DNA of 64,000 nucleotides from Micromonospora lupini str. Lupac 08 (GTDB lineage Bacteria; Actinomycetota; Actinomycetes; Mycobacteriales; Micromonosporaceae), in assembly GCF_000297395.2 (NCBI RefSeq), contig NZ_HF570108.1, positions 6,805,737 to 6,869,736 of the forward strand. Direction: 5' to 3'. The stretch's first letter is position 1. The number at the start of each line of letters is the position of its first letter. Below, one piece after another: positions 38,745 to 48,059 of the stretch. The notes beneath the pieces are model-generated. The model was not told where the DNA came from. It saw only the letters and a list, made by a program, of their open reading frames with translations, and made no database searches. Both the position numbers and the translations under genes were made by a program.

Positions 38745-41132
38745 TCAGGAGACGGTGACCGCGGTGTCGTCGACCACGAAGGACGTCTGCAACGAGGAGT
38801 CCTCGACGCCTGTGAACTTCAGGCTGACGGTCTGGCCGGCGTACCCGGCCAGGGAGAAGGACTTCTGGCTGTAGCCGGTGGCCTTGTTCAGGTTCGAGTA
38901 GGTCGCCAGCGTGGCCAGCACCGTCCCGCCCGAGTTCAGCACCTGCACGTTCAGCTTGTCGTACTGGACGGTGGTGGTGGTCTCGGCCGAGTCGATGTGC
39001 AGCCAGAAACTGACCGTGTACGACGAGCAGCCCGCCGGGAGGGCCACCGACTGGGCGAGCGTGTCGGTGTGGCTGCTGCCGTACCCGTTCAGCCACGCCT
39101 TGTACGACCCGCCGTGAGCCGCCTGGCCGCTGTCGGTCGTGATCACGCCGGAGCTGGCCGTCCAGCCGGTCGCGCCGGACTCGAAGCCCGGGTTGGCCAG
39201 CTTCTGCCCCGGAGCGGTGCAGCCGCCCCCGGTGCCGTTCACGGTCAACGTGTAGGTGGCGCTGCGGGTGACCGAGCCCGCACCGTTCACGGTGACCGAG
39301 TAGGTGCCGGGCGGGGTGCTCGCCGAGGTGCTGATGGTGAGGGTGGACGAGCCGCCCGAGGTCACCGAGGCGGGGCTGAACGCGGCGCTCGCCCCGCTGG
39401 GCAGGCCGGACGCGGAGAACGTCACGGTCTGCGCCGTACCGCTGGTGGTGGCTGTCGAGACGGTGGTGGAGGCCGCGCTTCCCGGGTTCACCGAGCCGGC
39501 GGTCGGCGACAGCGACACGGAGAAGTCGTTGCCGGTGGAGCAGGTTGCGTCGTTGCCGGCCACGTTGACGGCCGTCCAGGCGGCCTGCACGGCCTTGTAC
39601 TCGGTGGAGCAGCTGCCGTACAGGTCGGTTGCCGCCCGCAGGCTGTAGGCGCGGGCGGTGTTCGCCGGGTTGCTGGTGTTGACGTACGACGTGTTGGAGG
39701 TGAAGTAGACGTCGAGCGCCCGGTACCAGATCTTCTCGGCCTTGCTCCGGCCGATGCCGGTCACCGCCGGGGCGGAACCGCAGACCGGCGAGGTGCCGTA
39801 CGAGGTGGCGCCGGTGCCCTCGGCGAGGTTGAAGAAGAAGTGGTTGGCGACGCCGGAGGAGTAGTGCACGTCCTTGTTCTTGGTGCTGGTGGACCAGCAG
39901 CTGTCGGACGAGCCGTCCAGCGACGGGTTGTACATGTAGCGCAGCGGAGTGCCGTTGCCGTTGATGTTGATCTTCTCGCCGACCTGGTAGTCACCCGGGT
40001 CGCTCGGCGCGGCGGCGTAGAACTCCATCATGTTGCCGAAGATGTCGCTGGTGCCCTCGTTGAGGCCGCCGGATTCGCCGGAGTAGACCAGGCCGGCCAG
40101 CGCCTCGGTGACACCGTGGCTCATCTCGTGCCCGGCCACGTCCAGCGAGACGAGGGGGCGGGAGTTGCCGGAGCCGTCACCGTAGGTCATCTGGGCGCCG
40201 TCCCAGAATGCGTTGACGTAGTTGTTGCCGTAGTGCACCCGGCTCGGGACGCCGTTGCCGTTTCCGAAGATGCCGTTGCGACCGTGCACGTTCTTGAAGT
40301 AGTCGAACGTCTTCGCCGCGCCGAAGTGGGCGTCCACGCCGGCGGACTGCCGGTTCGAGTTGGCGCCGGTGCCCCACGCGTTGTCGGCGTCGGTGAAGGT
40401 GGTGCAGGTCGACGTGCCGTTGTTCATGTCGCAGGTACGGCCGCTGCCGTGCGACGGGTCGATCATCTGGTAGGTGCTGCCGGAGAGCGTCGTGTCGATG
40501 CTTACCGTGCCGGTGTAGATGCCCTGGCCGCTCCCGACCACCGACTCGATCTCGTCGAACGACCCGACGGTCGCGCCGGAGGTGGCGTCGGTGATCACGT
40601 GCAGCCGCGACGGCGTCTGCCCGTCGGGCTGCCAGCCACTGACCACCGTTTCCCAGGCCAGCCGGCCCTTGCCGGAGCTGGCGTCGACGAACAGCTCCGG
40701 GGCACCCACGGCCTCGGCCCTGCCGGTGAATCGGGCGCTGGCGGCCTTCTTCGCCGCGCCCGCGGTGACCTTGGCCGTGGTGGCGAGGGTCAGCGGTGCG
40801 GCGAGTCCGACCGAACTGCCGGCGTAGGTGCCGTTCGACGCGGTGTGGATGACGAAGTCACCGCCGTACACCCGGAGCCCCTGGTAGGTGCGGGTGTAGC
40901 GGGTGTGCGCCGCGCCGGAGGCGTCCACCTTGGTGCTGCGCACCTGGTAGGACTCTGCGCTCGAACCCTGGACGGCGCCGGGGTTCGTTCGCAGGACGGT
41001 CGCCGCTCGGGCCGCGGCGGAGGTGTCCGGCGCGGGAGCGGTGGGTGGGGCGGCCTGCGCCGCGGTGGCGACGCAGGTCAGCAGGCCGCTGGTGAGCAGC
41101 GCTGCGCTGACGGCCGCGAGGGGTCGTTTCAC
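38745..41132 (-). CDS. Secreted M4 (thermolysin-type) metalloprotease with C-terminal accessory domains
   Basis: This 795-residue secreted precursor has a signal peptide (about 1-30), an FTP-type propeptide (about 40-190), then the M4 catalytic domain with zinc motif G-H-E-M-S-H-G (about 336) and downstream G-G-L-N-E-G-T-S-D (third zinc ligand Glu, about 356). An Ig-like domain (about 535-633) and a C-terminal beta-sandwich starting C-T-A-P-G-Q-K-L-A-N-P-G-F-E-S-G (about 640-795) resembling carbohydrate- or protein-binding modules follow. GTG 41132 has AGGAGG four bases upstream. It is monocistronic, followed by a terminator, and should be extracellular and autoprocessed. Confidence 0.93.
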   Translation of the reverse strand: MKRPLAAVSAALLTSGLLTCVATAAQAAPPTAPAPDTSAAARAATVLRTNPGAVQGSSAESYQVRSTKVDASGAAHTRYTRTYQGLRVYGGDFVIHTASNGTYAGSSVGLAAPLTLATTAKVTAGAAKKAASARFTGRAEAVGAPELFVDASSGKGRLAWETVVSGWQPDGQTPSRLHVITDATSGATVGSFDEIESVVGSGQGIYTGTVSIDTTLSGSTYQMIDPSHGSGRTCDMNNGTSTCTTFTDADNAWGTGANSNRQSAGVDAHFGAAKTFDYFKNVHGRNGIFGNGNGVPSRVHYGNNYVNAFWDGAQMTYGDGSGNSRPLVSLDVAGHEMSHGVTEALAGLVYSGESGGLNEGTSDIFGNMMEFYAAAPSDPGDYQVGEKININGNGTPLRYMYNPSLDGSSDSCWSTSTKNKDVHYSSGVANHFFFNLAEGTGATSYGTSPVCGSAPAVTGIGRSKAEKIWYRALDVYFTSNTSYVNTSNPANTARAYSLRAATDLYGSCSTEYKAVQAAWTAVNVAGNDATCSTGNDFSVSLSPTAGSVNPGSAASTTVSTATTSGTAQTVTFSASGLPSGASAAFSPASVTSGGSSTLTISTSASTPPGTYSVTVNGAGSVTRSATYTLTVNGTGGGCTAPGQKLANPGFESGATGWTASSGVITTDSGQAAHGGSYKAWLNGYGSSHTDTLAQSVALPAGCSSYTVSFWLHIDSAETTTTVQYDKLNVQVLNSGGTVLATLATYSNLNKATGYSQKSFSLAGYAGQTVSLKFTGVEDSSLQTSFVVDDTAVTVS

Positions 41133-41300
41133 GTGCCCTCCTGAAAGGAGAAAGAGTGTGACGGGGGTAGTCACGCATGTAGATATAGCGATGTGTTGAG
41201 GAAAAGAGAAGGCTTGGACCGCTCCCAGACATTGAGACTGGCCGAACGGATGAGGGCCTTGACAAGGGAACCAACGCTGGCAACGACACGTCCGACGGAC
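41133..41300. other. AT-richer promoter region of the M4 protease and lipoprotein
   Basis: The interval is less GC-rich than average, with CATGTAGATATAGCG near 41177-41191. On the minus strand this offers TATATC as a -10 candidate about 55 bases upstream of the protease start. GTGAC and GTCAC (near 41157-41175) form a small inverted repeat. I cannot assign a matching -35. Confidence 0.35.
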
Positions 41301-41858
41301 ATGAGACCCGCCTCGACGACCGGCGTCACGATCGCGCTCCTGGCCGCCCTCCTGGCCGGCTGCACCAGCACCGACCGGGCCGGAACCCCCGCGAACCAAC
41401 CATCGGCCACCGGCACCCCGCCGCCGGCGACCGCGACCCCTCCGATCGCCCCGACGTCGAGCGGCACCGCATCGAGCGGCACCGGCCCGGTCGTGCCCGG
41501 GGCCCCGGACGCGGCGGCCGGGCGGGTGACGCTGTTCCGCTCCGGCGGTTTCGCCGGACGCGGCGACAACGTCACAGTCGAACCGGACGGCCAGTGGACG
41601 GTGGTGGACCGGGCCGGCGGCCGGCGTACCGGAAAACTCGACGCCGCCGACCTCGGCCGGCTCCGCGGACTGGCGGCCGACCGGCGGCTGGCGACCGAGG
41701 CCCGCCGCACGGCCGCCACGACGAGCTGCGCGGACGCGTTCAGCTACCGCCTGACCGTCGGCGTCGTCGAGACCGGGTACGTCGACTGCCCCGCCGACCC
41801 CGCGCCGCCGCCGGCCACCCGTGCGCTCGTCGAGCTGCTGCTGCGGGTAACCGGCTGA
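41301..41858 (+). CDS. Putative lipoprotein
   Basis: This 185-residue protein has a signal peptide ending in the lipobox L-L-A-G-C (residues 15-19), a Thr/Pro-rich linker (20-65) and a small beta domain of about 115 residues with two Cys near the end (S-C-A-D-A-F and Y-V-D-C-P) that may form a disulfide. The segment V-T-L-F-R-S-G-G-F-A-G-R-G-D recurs in actinomycete surface lipoproteins of unknown function. ATG 41301 is chosen because the signal peptide starts at once; an earlier in-frame start at 41193 would put 36 polar residues ahead of it. Confidence 0.75.
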   Translation: MRPASTTGVTIALLAALLAGCTSTDRAGTPANQPSATGTPPPATATPPIAPTSSGTASSGTGPVVPGAPDAAAGRVTLFRSGGFAGRGDNVTVEPDGQWTVVDRAGGRRTGKLDAADLGRLRGLAADRRLATEARRTAATTSCADAFSYRLTVGVVETGYVDCPADPAPPPATRALVELLLRVTG

Positions 41859-41870
41859 CCGGCCGGCAGC

Positions 41871-42521
41871 TCAGACCAGGTAGTCCGGAGGCAGGCCGGT
41901 GCCGCGCAACTCCGCCGGCAGGTGCGCGACGTCGTTGACGGCGATCAGGTTCGGCGGGCCGGCCGGACCGTACCTGATCACCGTCAACCCCGCGTTGTGG
42001 TGGTTCGACCCCAACCACCGCCGCTCCGGCGCGTCGAGGGCCTGCCGGACCAGCCAGGCGATCAGGAAGGTGTGCGTCACCACCAGCTCACGAACCGGCT
42101 CGCCCCCGGCCGCTCCCCCGTCGTCGGCCACCGGACCGGCGAAGCGCCGCACCGCCGCCGCCGTCACTCGCGGCCCGTCGGCCCGCTCGGCCGTCGAGAA
42201 TCCGGCCAGGAACTCGGCGTACGCCGGCGGCAGGCCGGCCGGGTCCGTGTCGTGGGGGAGGTGGTCACCGGCCAACTCCGTGGCGTACACCGGAACGCCG
42301 GGCAGTGCCGCCGCGACCACCTCGGCGGTCTGCGCGGCCCTGCGCAGCGGCCCGTGGTGCACGGCGGCGAACGGCCGGCCCCGCAGGCGCTCGGCGAGCA
42401 GCGCGGCCTGCCGCCGGCCGCGCTCGGACAGGCCGGTATCCGGCTCGGCCGAGCCCGTGTCGGCGTGCCCGGTGAGGTCCTGCTCACCGTGTCGGGTCAG
42501 GTACAGCAGCCGCGTACGCAT
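41871..42521 (-). CDS. Histidine phosphatase (phosphoglycerate-mutase-like)
   Basis: This 216-residue protein has the histidine-phosphatase superfamily motif L-T-R-H-G-E (residues 7-12), the L-S-E-R-G-R-R-Q-A region, H-H-G-P-L-R-R-A-A-Q-T-A and a second catalytic His in V-V-T-H-T-F. The family covers phosphoglycerate mutases and many broad phosphatases; the substrate cannot be told. ATG 42521 is preceded at eight bases by GAGG; a GTG at 42530 is an alternative. It is convergent with the lipoprotein gene. Confidence 0.88.
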   Translation of the reverse strand: MRTRLLYLTRHGEQDLTGHADTGSAEPDTGLSERGRRQAALLAERLRGRPFAAVHHGPLRRAAQTAEVVAAALPGVPVYATELAGDHLPHDTDPAGLPPAYAEFLAGFSTAERADGPRVTAAAVRRFAGPVADDGGAAGGEPVRELVVTHTFLIAWLVRQALDAPERRWLGSNHHNAGLTVIRYGPAGPPNLIAVNDVAHLPAELRGTGLPPDYLV

Positions 42522-42591
42522 GCCGTACACCTCAACACACCGGAGGGCGCGGGGTCAGCCCCGCGCCCTCGGAGTCAGTGCTGGGCTCGCG

Positions 42592-43011
42592 CTACGCCCG
42601 GGGGAACATCTGGCCGACGCGGATCTTGTTGCCGAACGGGTCCCGGATGCCGAAGTCGATCCCGTACGGGCGCTCGGTCGGCTCGTCGATGATCTCGACG
42701 CCCTTCGCCACGAGATCCTCGTGGGTCTTGCGGGCGTCGTCGGTGGTCATGAAGAGGTACCCACCCAGGGCGCCCTTGGCGAGCAGCTCCCGCACCTGCT
42801 CGGCCGTCGCCGGGTCCAGCGCCGGCGGGCCCGGCTTCTCCAGCAGGATCTCGCGCTCCGGGTCGCCGGGCAGGTTGACAGTCAACCAGCGCATGAAGCC
42901 GAGATCCTGATCGGTGTTGACCTCCATGCCGAGCTTGTTCACGTAAAAGTCCAGTGCCTCGTCCTGGTCGAGGACGTAGATCTGGGAGCGGCTGATCGCG
43001 TTCATCGTCAT
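42592..43011 (-). CDS. VOC-family (glyoxalase-like) protein
   Basis: This 139-residue vicinal-oxygen-chelate protein has the repeated strand pattern I-Y-V-L-D-Q-D-E-A-L-D-F-Y-V-N-K-L-G-M-E-V and a second module ending F-G-I-R-D-P-F-G-N-K-I-R-V-G, typical of the glyoxalase/bleomycin-resistance fold. It is the last of three leftward genes with the AraC regulator and the SLOG-membrane protein. It may detoxify or bind a small metabolite. ATG 43011 (or ATG 43005) is the start. Confidence 0.88.
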   Translation of the reverse strand: MTMNAISRSQIYVLDQDEALDFYVNKLGMEVNTDQDLGFMRWLTVNLPGDPEREILLEKPGPPALDPATAEQVRELLAKGALGGYLFMTTDDARKTHEDLVAKGVEIIDEPTERPYGIDFGIRDPFGNKIRVGQMFPRA

Positions 43012-43045
43012 GCCACGACCGTAGAGGGTGGCCCTGACCTGCTGC

Positions 43046-43447
43046 TTATCCAAAACTGCTGGGACGCGTCCAGGCTTTGGTGAAGCAGGACGGCACGTTG
43101 GCCGGCGCGGCTCGGCGACGCCGGAAATCCGAGGGCGAGTCCCCCACGATCTGCCGGAACGTCCGGCTGAACGTGCCCAGGCTGCCGAAGCCGACCGCGT
43201 AACAGATGTCCGTCACGTCCCGGTCGGTCTCCACCAGCAGCGTCATGGCCCGCTCCACCCGACGGCGTTGCAGGTAGCGGTGTGGCGTCTCGCCGAAGGT
43301 GGCCCGGAACGTCCTGATGAAGTGCGCCTCGGAGACGTGCGCGATCCGGGCCAGCGCCGGGATGTCCAGCGGCTCGGCGTACGCCCGGTCCATCGCGTCG
43401 CGGGCCCGCAGCATCGCCCGGTTGGACTCCTCCACGGCACGGCTCAC
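43046..43447 (-). CDS. AraC-family transcriptional regulator (short)
   Basis: This 133-residue protein consists almost entirely of the AraC double helix-turn-helix: I-P-A-L-A-R-I-A-H-V-S-E-A-H-F-I-R-T-F-R (first HTH), R-Y-L-Q-R-R-R-V-E-R-A and V-T-D-I-C-Y-A-V-G-F-G-S-L-G-T-F-S-R-T-F-R (second HTH). No sensor domain is attached. It overlaps the SLOG gene upstream (GTGA) and precedes the VOC gene by 34 bases; the three are probably one transcript. Confidence 0.9.
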   Translation of the reverse strand: MSRAVEESNRAMLRARDAMDRAYAEPLDIPALARIAHVSEAHFIRTFRATFGETPHRYLQRRRVERAMTLLVETDRDVTDICYAVGFGSLGTFSRTFRQIVGDSPSDFRRRRAAPANVPSCFTKAWTRPSSFG

Positions 43448-44502
43448 CGCGGGCCGCCCGGCGGAAGGACCGACGTCTGCGTCACGTCCTGGTCGCGCAG
43501 CTTCGCGTAGACGACCTCGGACGTGAACCCGCCGATGAACCCGATGGCCAGGACGAAGAAGACCAACTTCCGCGCCGCGTCACCGTCGAGCAGACCCGGG
43601 TTGGTGGAGAGCTGCGCCGCGACGAACAACAGGAAGGCGATGACACCGGCGGCCGAACCCAACGCCGCCGCCCGCAGCCAGTTGCCACTGCCGTCGTACG
43701 CGTTGCGCACGATCGCACCCCACACCGAGGCGAACAGCGGGGCGGCCACGAGAACCGCGACGTTCTGCCACCCGCCGGCCGGAGCGGCATACGCCAGCGG
43801 GATCGTGGCGAGGGCGAGCAACAGCAGGACCAGCGCGGTGACCAGACCCGCCACCGTACGCCGCCCGGCGGCCCGCTCGACCTCGCCGGCAGCGCGCTCC
43901 TGCTCGGCGTGGCGCTGCACCTGGGCGTGCAGCGCGGCGACGATCGGCTCGGCGGCGCCCGGCTGCCACGGGCGGGCCAGCAGGGCCACCTCCTCCTCGG
44001 TGGCGACGCCGCGCTGACCGCTGAGGCGCTGCCAGACCCTCTCCGCGCCACCACCGAACGCCGCCACCGCCGCGACCGGGATGCGCCGGGACAGACCGAT
44101 GAGCCCGGCGATGAACGTGGAGCGTTCGCCGCCCACCAGCAGGAACGCGTCGGCAGTCAGCAGCGACTGGTAGAAGATGACCTCCCAGTCCTCGGTCGAC
44201 TCGGGCACGACGGTGAACAGATCCGGGTGCCGCTCGGCCTCCTCGAAGCCCAGGTCCTTCTGATACCGGCCACGGACCAGGATCGACCCGGGCTGTGCCC
44301 GCCCGGAGCGTACGTAGCCACGCACGACGTCCCGTTCCAGGTACTCGGGATCACCGGAGTACACGACGATGCGGCAGCCCCGCGTGGCGAGCGCCGCACC
44401 CAACTCGGCCGCCGCCGCAGCCGCGCCCTCCGGATCTCGTACGGCGGGCGAGTAGGTGCGGCCCGGCTGGGCGCTACCGATGATCGCGACGAGCGGGCTC
44501 AT
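43444..44502 (-). CDS. SLOG-domain protein fused to a four-helix membrane domain
   Basis: This 352-residue protein has an N-terminal Rossmann-like SLOG/LOG-type domain (about 1-185): V-A-I-I-G-S-A-Q-P-G-R at the start, R-I-V-V-Y-S-G-D strand, and the G-G-E-R-S-T-F-I-A-G-L-I-G loop reminiscent of LOG/DprA nucleotide-binding glycines. A linker helix and four predicted transmembrane helices (about 215-345) follow. SLOG proteins bind nucleotide-derived ligands and are found in phage-defence and signalling systems; SLOG fused to membrane helices fits an effector-like layout (inference). ATG 44502 is chosen since V-A-I-I-G follows directly. It overlaps the AraC gene. Confidence 0.75.
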   Translation of the reverse strand: MSPLVAIIGSAQPGRTYSPAVRDPEGAAAAAAELGAALATRGCRIVVYSGDPEYLERDVVRGYVRSGRAQPGSILVRGRYQKDLGFEEAERHPDLFTVVPESTEDWEVIFYQSLLTADAFLLVGGERSTFIAGLIGLSRRIPVAAVAAFGGGAERVWQRLSGQRGVATEEEVALLARPWQPGAAEPIVAALHAQVQRHAEQERAAGEVERAAGRRTVAGLVTALVLLLLALATIPLAYAAPAGGWQNVAVLVAAPLFASVWGAIVRNAYDGSGNWLRAAALGSAAGVIAFLLFVAAQLSTNPGLLDGDAARKLVFFVLAIGFIGGFTSEVVYAKLRDQDVTQTSVLPPGGPR

Positions 44503-44618
44503 GCGACTCCTCGACGGTCGGTGGTAACCCGAACTATAGGAGTGACCGACCATCGATGCCCGTGCCGACGGCGCCGCCGACGAGCCGTCGGGGGACGGCC
44601 GGACGGGCGAATATTCTG

Positions 44619-44692
44619 AGCCCCCGGCCGGGATCGAACCGGCGACATCTCGCTTACAAGGCGAGTGCTCTGGCCAGCTGAGCTACAGGGGC
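44619..44692 (-). tRNA. tRNA-Thr (anticodon UGU)
   Basis: The reverse strand folds as a 74-base tRNA: acceptor GCCCCTG/CGGGGGC, D-arm GCTC...GAGC, anticodon stem CTCGC/GCGAG with loop CTTGTAA (anticodon TGT) and T-arm GCCGG-TTCGATC-CCGGC, with discriminator T. CCA is not encoded. A -10-like TATGCT (minus strand, 44708-44713) lies 16 bases upstream. No integrase or att repeat is beside it. Confidence 0.93.
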
Positions 44693-44871
44693 GCGTGCGT
44701 CGAGGCCAGCATAGCGACTGACGTCCGGATATCCCGCTCGCGAGTGCTCCCGAGCACGGGAAACGTCAACAACCCGACGCCCGAGGCCTCGGCACGACGT
44801 CGATTGATGCCTGACCGTGCCCGTGTGCCCGGAATGCGTGGGCATTGGATCACTTCCGAGGGTCCCTCGCC

Positions 44872-44900
44872 TTGGCAGCGCGGGGAAAGCCGTTTACGGT
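44872..44900 (+). promoter_or_regulatory. Candidate promoter of the sugar-ATPase gene
   Basis: TTGGCA (44872-44877) and TACGGT (44895-44900) are separated by 17 bases, close to the actinomycete housekeeping consensus. It lies about 130 bases upstream of the ATPase start inside a 340-base gene-free interval (44693-45032), the only clear promoter there. Confidence 0.5.
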
Positions 44901-44965
44901 GCAGTGACACGGACGACACCACGGCCGCCCCCGCGGCCGACCGCCGTCCGCTGACCGGCGCGGAT

Positions 44966-45004
44966 ACGTGCCGGTCGCTCCTTCACTCGGATCGTCCGGC
45001 ACGT
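44966..45004 (+). promoter_or_regulatory. Hairpin in the leader of the sugar-ATPase gene
   Basis: ACGTGCCGG (44966-44974) and CCGGCACGT (44996-45004) are perfect 9-base arms with a 21-base loop, 28 bases before the start codon and just ahead of the ribosome-binding site GAGAGGA. It could stabilise the message or act as an operator. Confidence 0.35.
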
Positions 45005-45032
45005 TCCTGCCGGTGAGAGGAAGCGCACCACC

Positions 45033-46124
<1,092 letters not shown>

Positions 46125-46140
46125 CGTAACGCCGTACCGG

Positions 46141-46174
46141 AAAGGGGCGGTCCGCTTCGGCGGGCCGCCCCTTT
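46141..46174 (+). terminator. Terminator after the sugar-ATPase gene
   Basis: AAAGGGGCGG (46141-46150) and CCGCCCCTTT (46165-46174) form a perfect 10-base stem, its 3' arm ending TTT, 16 bases after the stop codon. It is a classical intrinsic-type terminator. Confidence 0.8.
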
Positions 46175-46294
46175 CGTCGTACCCGGGAAGGGCACCTCAC
46201 TCCGCGGTGCCAGCGCGGATGTGGCTCCGCGGGGTGACTCGGCCGGGCGAGCCGCGGCCGTAGCGTCGCGGCACGCCCGACCCGAGGAGACGCC

Positions 46295-46876
46295 GTGTCC
46301 GCCACCGTTCACCCGATCACCCGTTCCCGGCTCGACCGGACGGCCCGCCTGGCCGGCCGCAGCCTCGCCTACTGCGCGACGCTGGTGCCGGTCGCCCTGC
46401 TCGCGCTTGTGACCGCCCCGGTGGGTGGCGCCGATGCGGCCGCCGCCCGATGGCGGAGGCTGCGCACCGGACTACTCGGAGCACCCCCGACGCCCACACC
46501 CGACCGGCGACCCGGCCCGGTCGCGGTACTCGGCCATGGACTGCTCAGCCTGCTGCTCGGCTTCGTGGCACTGCTACCGCTCGGCGTCCAGCTGCTGCTG
46601 GTGCTGCGCGGCATGCTGTACGGGATCGTCGACCCGGGCCCGTACGACCACTCCTGGGGCGGTCCGACCCGGGCCGGCGCGTGGCTGGCGCACTTCCTTG
46701 TCGGCCTGCCGATGGCCGCCGCCGGTCTGGCGGCGTTGATCGGCATCGCCGCCGTGCACCAGCGACTGACCCGCCGTCTCGACGGGGAGCGCAGTGCGGC
46801 CTGGCTGCTTCCGGCCACGCTGCTGATCGCGGCGGCCGGGGCGCTGTTCTTCGTCGCCTGGCTGCACCAGATCTGA
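46295..46876 (+). CDS. Hypothetical four-helix membrane protein
   Basis: This 193-residue membrane protein has about four hydrophobic helices (near 28-45, 75-105, 131-155 and 168-190) with Arg-rich connecting loops. The segment Y-G-I-V-D-P-G-P-Y-D-H-S-W-G-G-P-T in the middle loop resembles the loop of a putative sensor domain found in some actinomycete membrane kinases, but no kinase is attached. Function is unknown. GTG 46295 is preceded by GAGGAG. Confidence 0.72.
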   Translation: MSATVHPITRSRLDRTARLAGRSLAYCATLVPVALLALVTAPVGGADAAAARWRRLRTGLLGAPPTPTPDRRPGPVAVLGHGLLSLLLGFVALLPLGVQLLLVLRGMLYGIVDPGPYDHSWGGPTRAGAWLAHFLVGLPMAAAGLAALIGIAAVHQRLTRRLDGERSAAWLLPATLLIAAAGALFFVAWLHQI

Positions 46877-46877
46877 C

Positions 46878-46918
46878 GACGAGGCCCCCTCCCGCACCGG
46901 GCGGGAGGGGGCCTCGTC
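46878..46918. terminator. 18-bp perfect hairpin between convergent genes
   Basis: 46878-46895 and 46901-46918 are exact reverse complements over 18 bases with a 5-base loop, between the membrane-protein stop and the stop of the leftward methyltransferase gene. It is a strong bidirectional terminator. Confidence 0.88.
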
Positions 46919-46925
46919 GACGTCG

Positions 46926-48059
46926 TTACAGCTCGACCGAGCGGCGGCGGGCGACCTCGGCGAGGGTGACCGCGGCGGCCACGCTTGCGTTGAGCGACTC
47001 CACCTCGGAGATCATCGGGATACTCACGGTCAGGTCGCACGTCTCCCCGACCAGCCGGGACAACCCACGCCCCTCGGAGCCGACCACCACCACCAGCGGG
47101 CCGACAGCGGCCTCCAGGTCGTACAGGTCGGTGTCACCGTCGGCGTCCAGGCCGACCACCATGAAGCCGGCGTCGCGGCACGCCTTCAGCGACCGGGTCA
47201 GGTTGGTGACCTGCGCCACCGGCACCCGCGCGGCCGCGCCGGCGCTGGTCCGCCAGGCGGTCGCGGTGATCCCGGCAGCCCGCCGCTCGGGTACGAAGAC
47301 ACCCTGCGCGCCGAACGCGGCGGCCGAACGGATCACCGCACCCAGGTTGCGCGGATCGGTGACACCGTCCAGCGCGACCAGGAGCGGCGCCTGCTGCTCC
47401 AGGGCCGCGGCCACCATGTCCTCGAAGGGCTCGTACGCGAAGGGCGGCACCTGCAAGCCGACGCCCTGGTGCAGCACCCCGCCGGTCATCCGGTCCAGCT
47501 CGGCGCGGCTGATCTCCAGGTTGGCGATGCCCCGGTCGGCGGCCGTCCGGATGATCTCGTTGATCCGGTCGTCCATGTCGATGCCCTGAGCGACGTAGAG
47601 CGCCGTCGCCGGCACCTGGGCGCGCAGCGCCTCCAGCACCGGGTTGCGCCCGACCAGCAGCTCCGGGGTGTCCTTGGACGGGTTGGACTTGCGCCCCGGC
47701 GCGACCCGGGGACCGGTCCGTCCGGCGGCCGGCCGGCCACCCCGCCCCGCCGAGCCACCACGATTCGCCGGTACGCCCCGGCCACCGCCCCTGCCCCAGG
47801 TGGTGTCCTTGCTGCCCGGCTGGCCGATCTTCGGGGCACGCCCCTCCTCGGCCGCCGCCCGGCGCTCCTTGTCCTGCTTCCAGGCGGTGCGCTGCGGCAG
47901 CTTCTCGGTGCCCGAGTAACCCTTGTGCCAGGGTCGCTCGTCGGCGGGCAGGGTACGCCCGCGTCCGGTGAGGGAGTCCTTGTTCTTGCCGCCGGAGCCC
48001 TTGGGGGCACCCGCCTTCGGCGTCAGTCGCCGGCCACGGCGCTGCGAGTTGCCGGCCAT
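46926..48059 (-). CDS. rlmB: 23S rRNA 2'-O-methyltransferase RlmB (TrmH/SpoU family)
   Basis: This 377-residue protein has a basic disordered N-terminus of about 130 residues (Arg/Gly/Lys-rich, nucleic-acid binding) and a SpoU domain: L-L-V-G-R-N-P-V-L-E-A-L (substrate-binding N-domain), N-L-G-A-V-I-R-S-A (motif 1), V-V-G-S-E-G-R-G-L-S-R (motif 2) and I-P-M-I-S-E-V-E-S-L-N-A-S-V-A (motif 3, SAM knot). In E. coli the enzyme methylates G2251 of 23S rRNA. It is coupled to cysS upstream (ATGA overlap), a common actinomycete pair. ATG 48059 is used. Confidence 0.9.
   Translation of the reverse strand: MAGNSQRRGRRLTPKAGAPKGSGGKNKDSLTGRGRTLPADERPWHKGYSGTEKLPQRTAWKQDKERRAAAEEGRAPKIGQPGSKDTTWGRGGGRGVPANRGGSAGRGGRPAAGRTGPRVAPGRKSNPSKDTPELLVGRNPVLEALRAQVPATALYVAQGIDMDDRINEIIRTAADRGIANLEISRAELDRMTGGVLHQGVGLQVPPFAYEPFEDMVAAALEQQAPLLVALDGVTDPRNLGAVIRSAAAFGAQGVFVPERRAAGITATAWRTSAGAAARVPVAQVTNLTRSLKACRDAGFMVVGLDADGDTDLYDLEAAVGPLVVVVGSEGRGLSRLVGETCDLTVSIPMISEVESLNASVAAAVTLAEVARRRSVEL

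Noticed and set aside
38628..41144. 838-codon plus-strand open frame
   Set aside because: Antisense to the M4 protease; composition is Gly/Val/Arg shadow.
44619..44692. tRNA-Val (UAC) on the plus strand
   Set aside because: The plus strand has no T-loop in the right place; the minus strand folds fully with anticodon UGU.
44619..44692. Integrative element at the tRNA gene
   Set aside because: No integrase and no repeat of the tRNA 3' end nearby.
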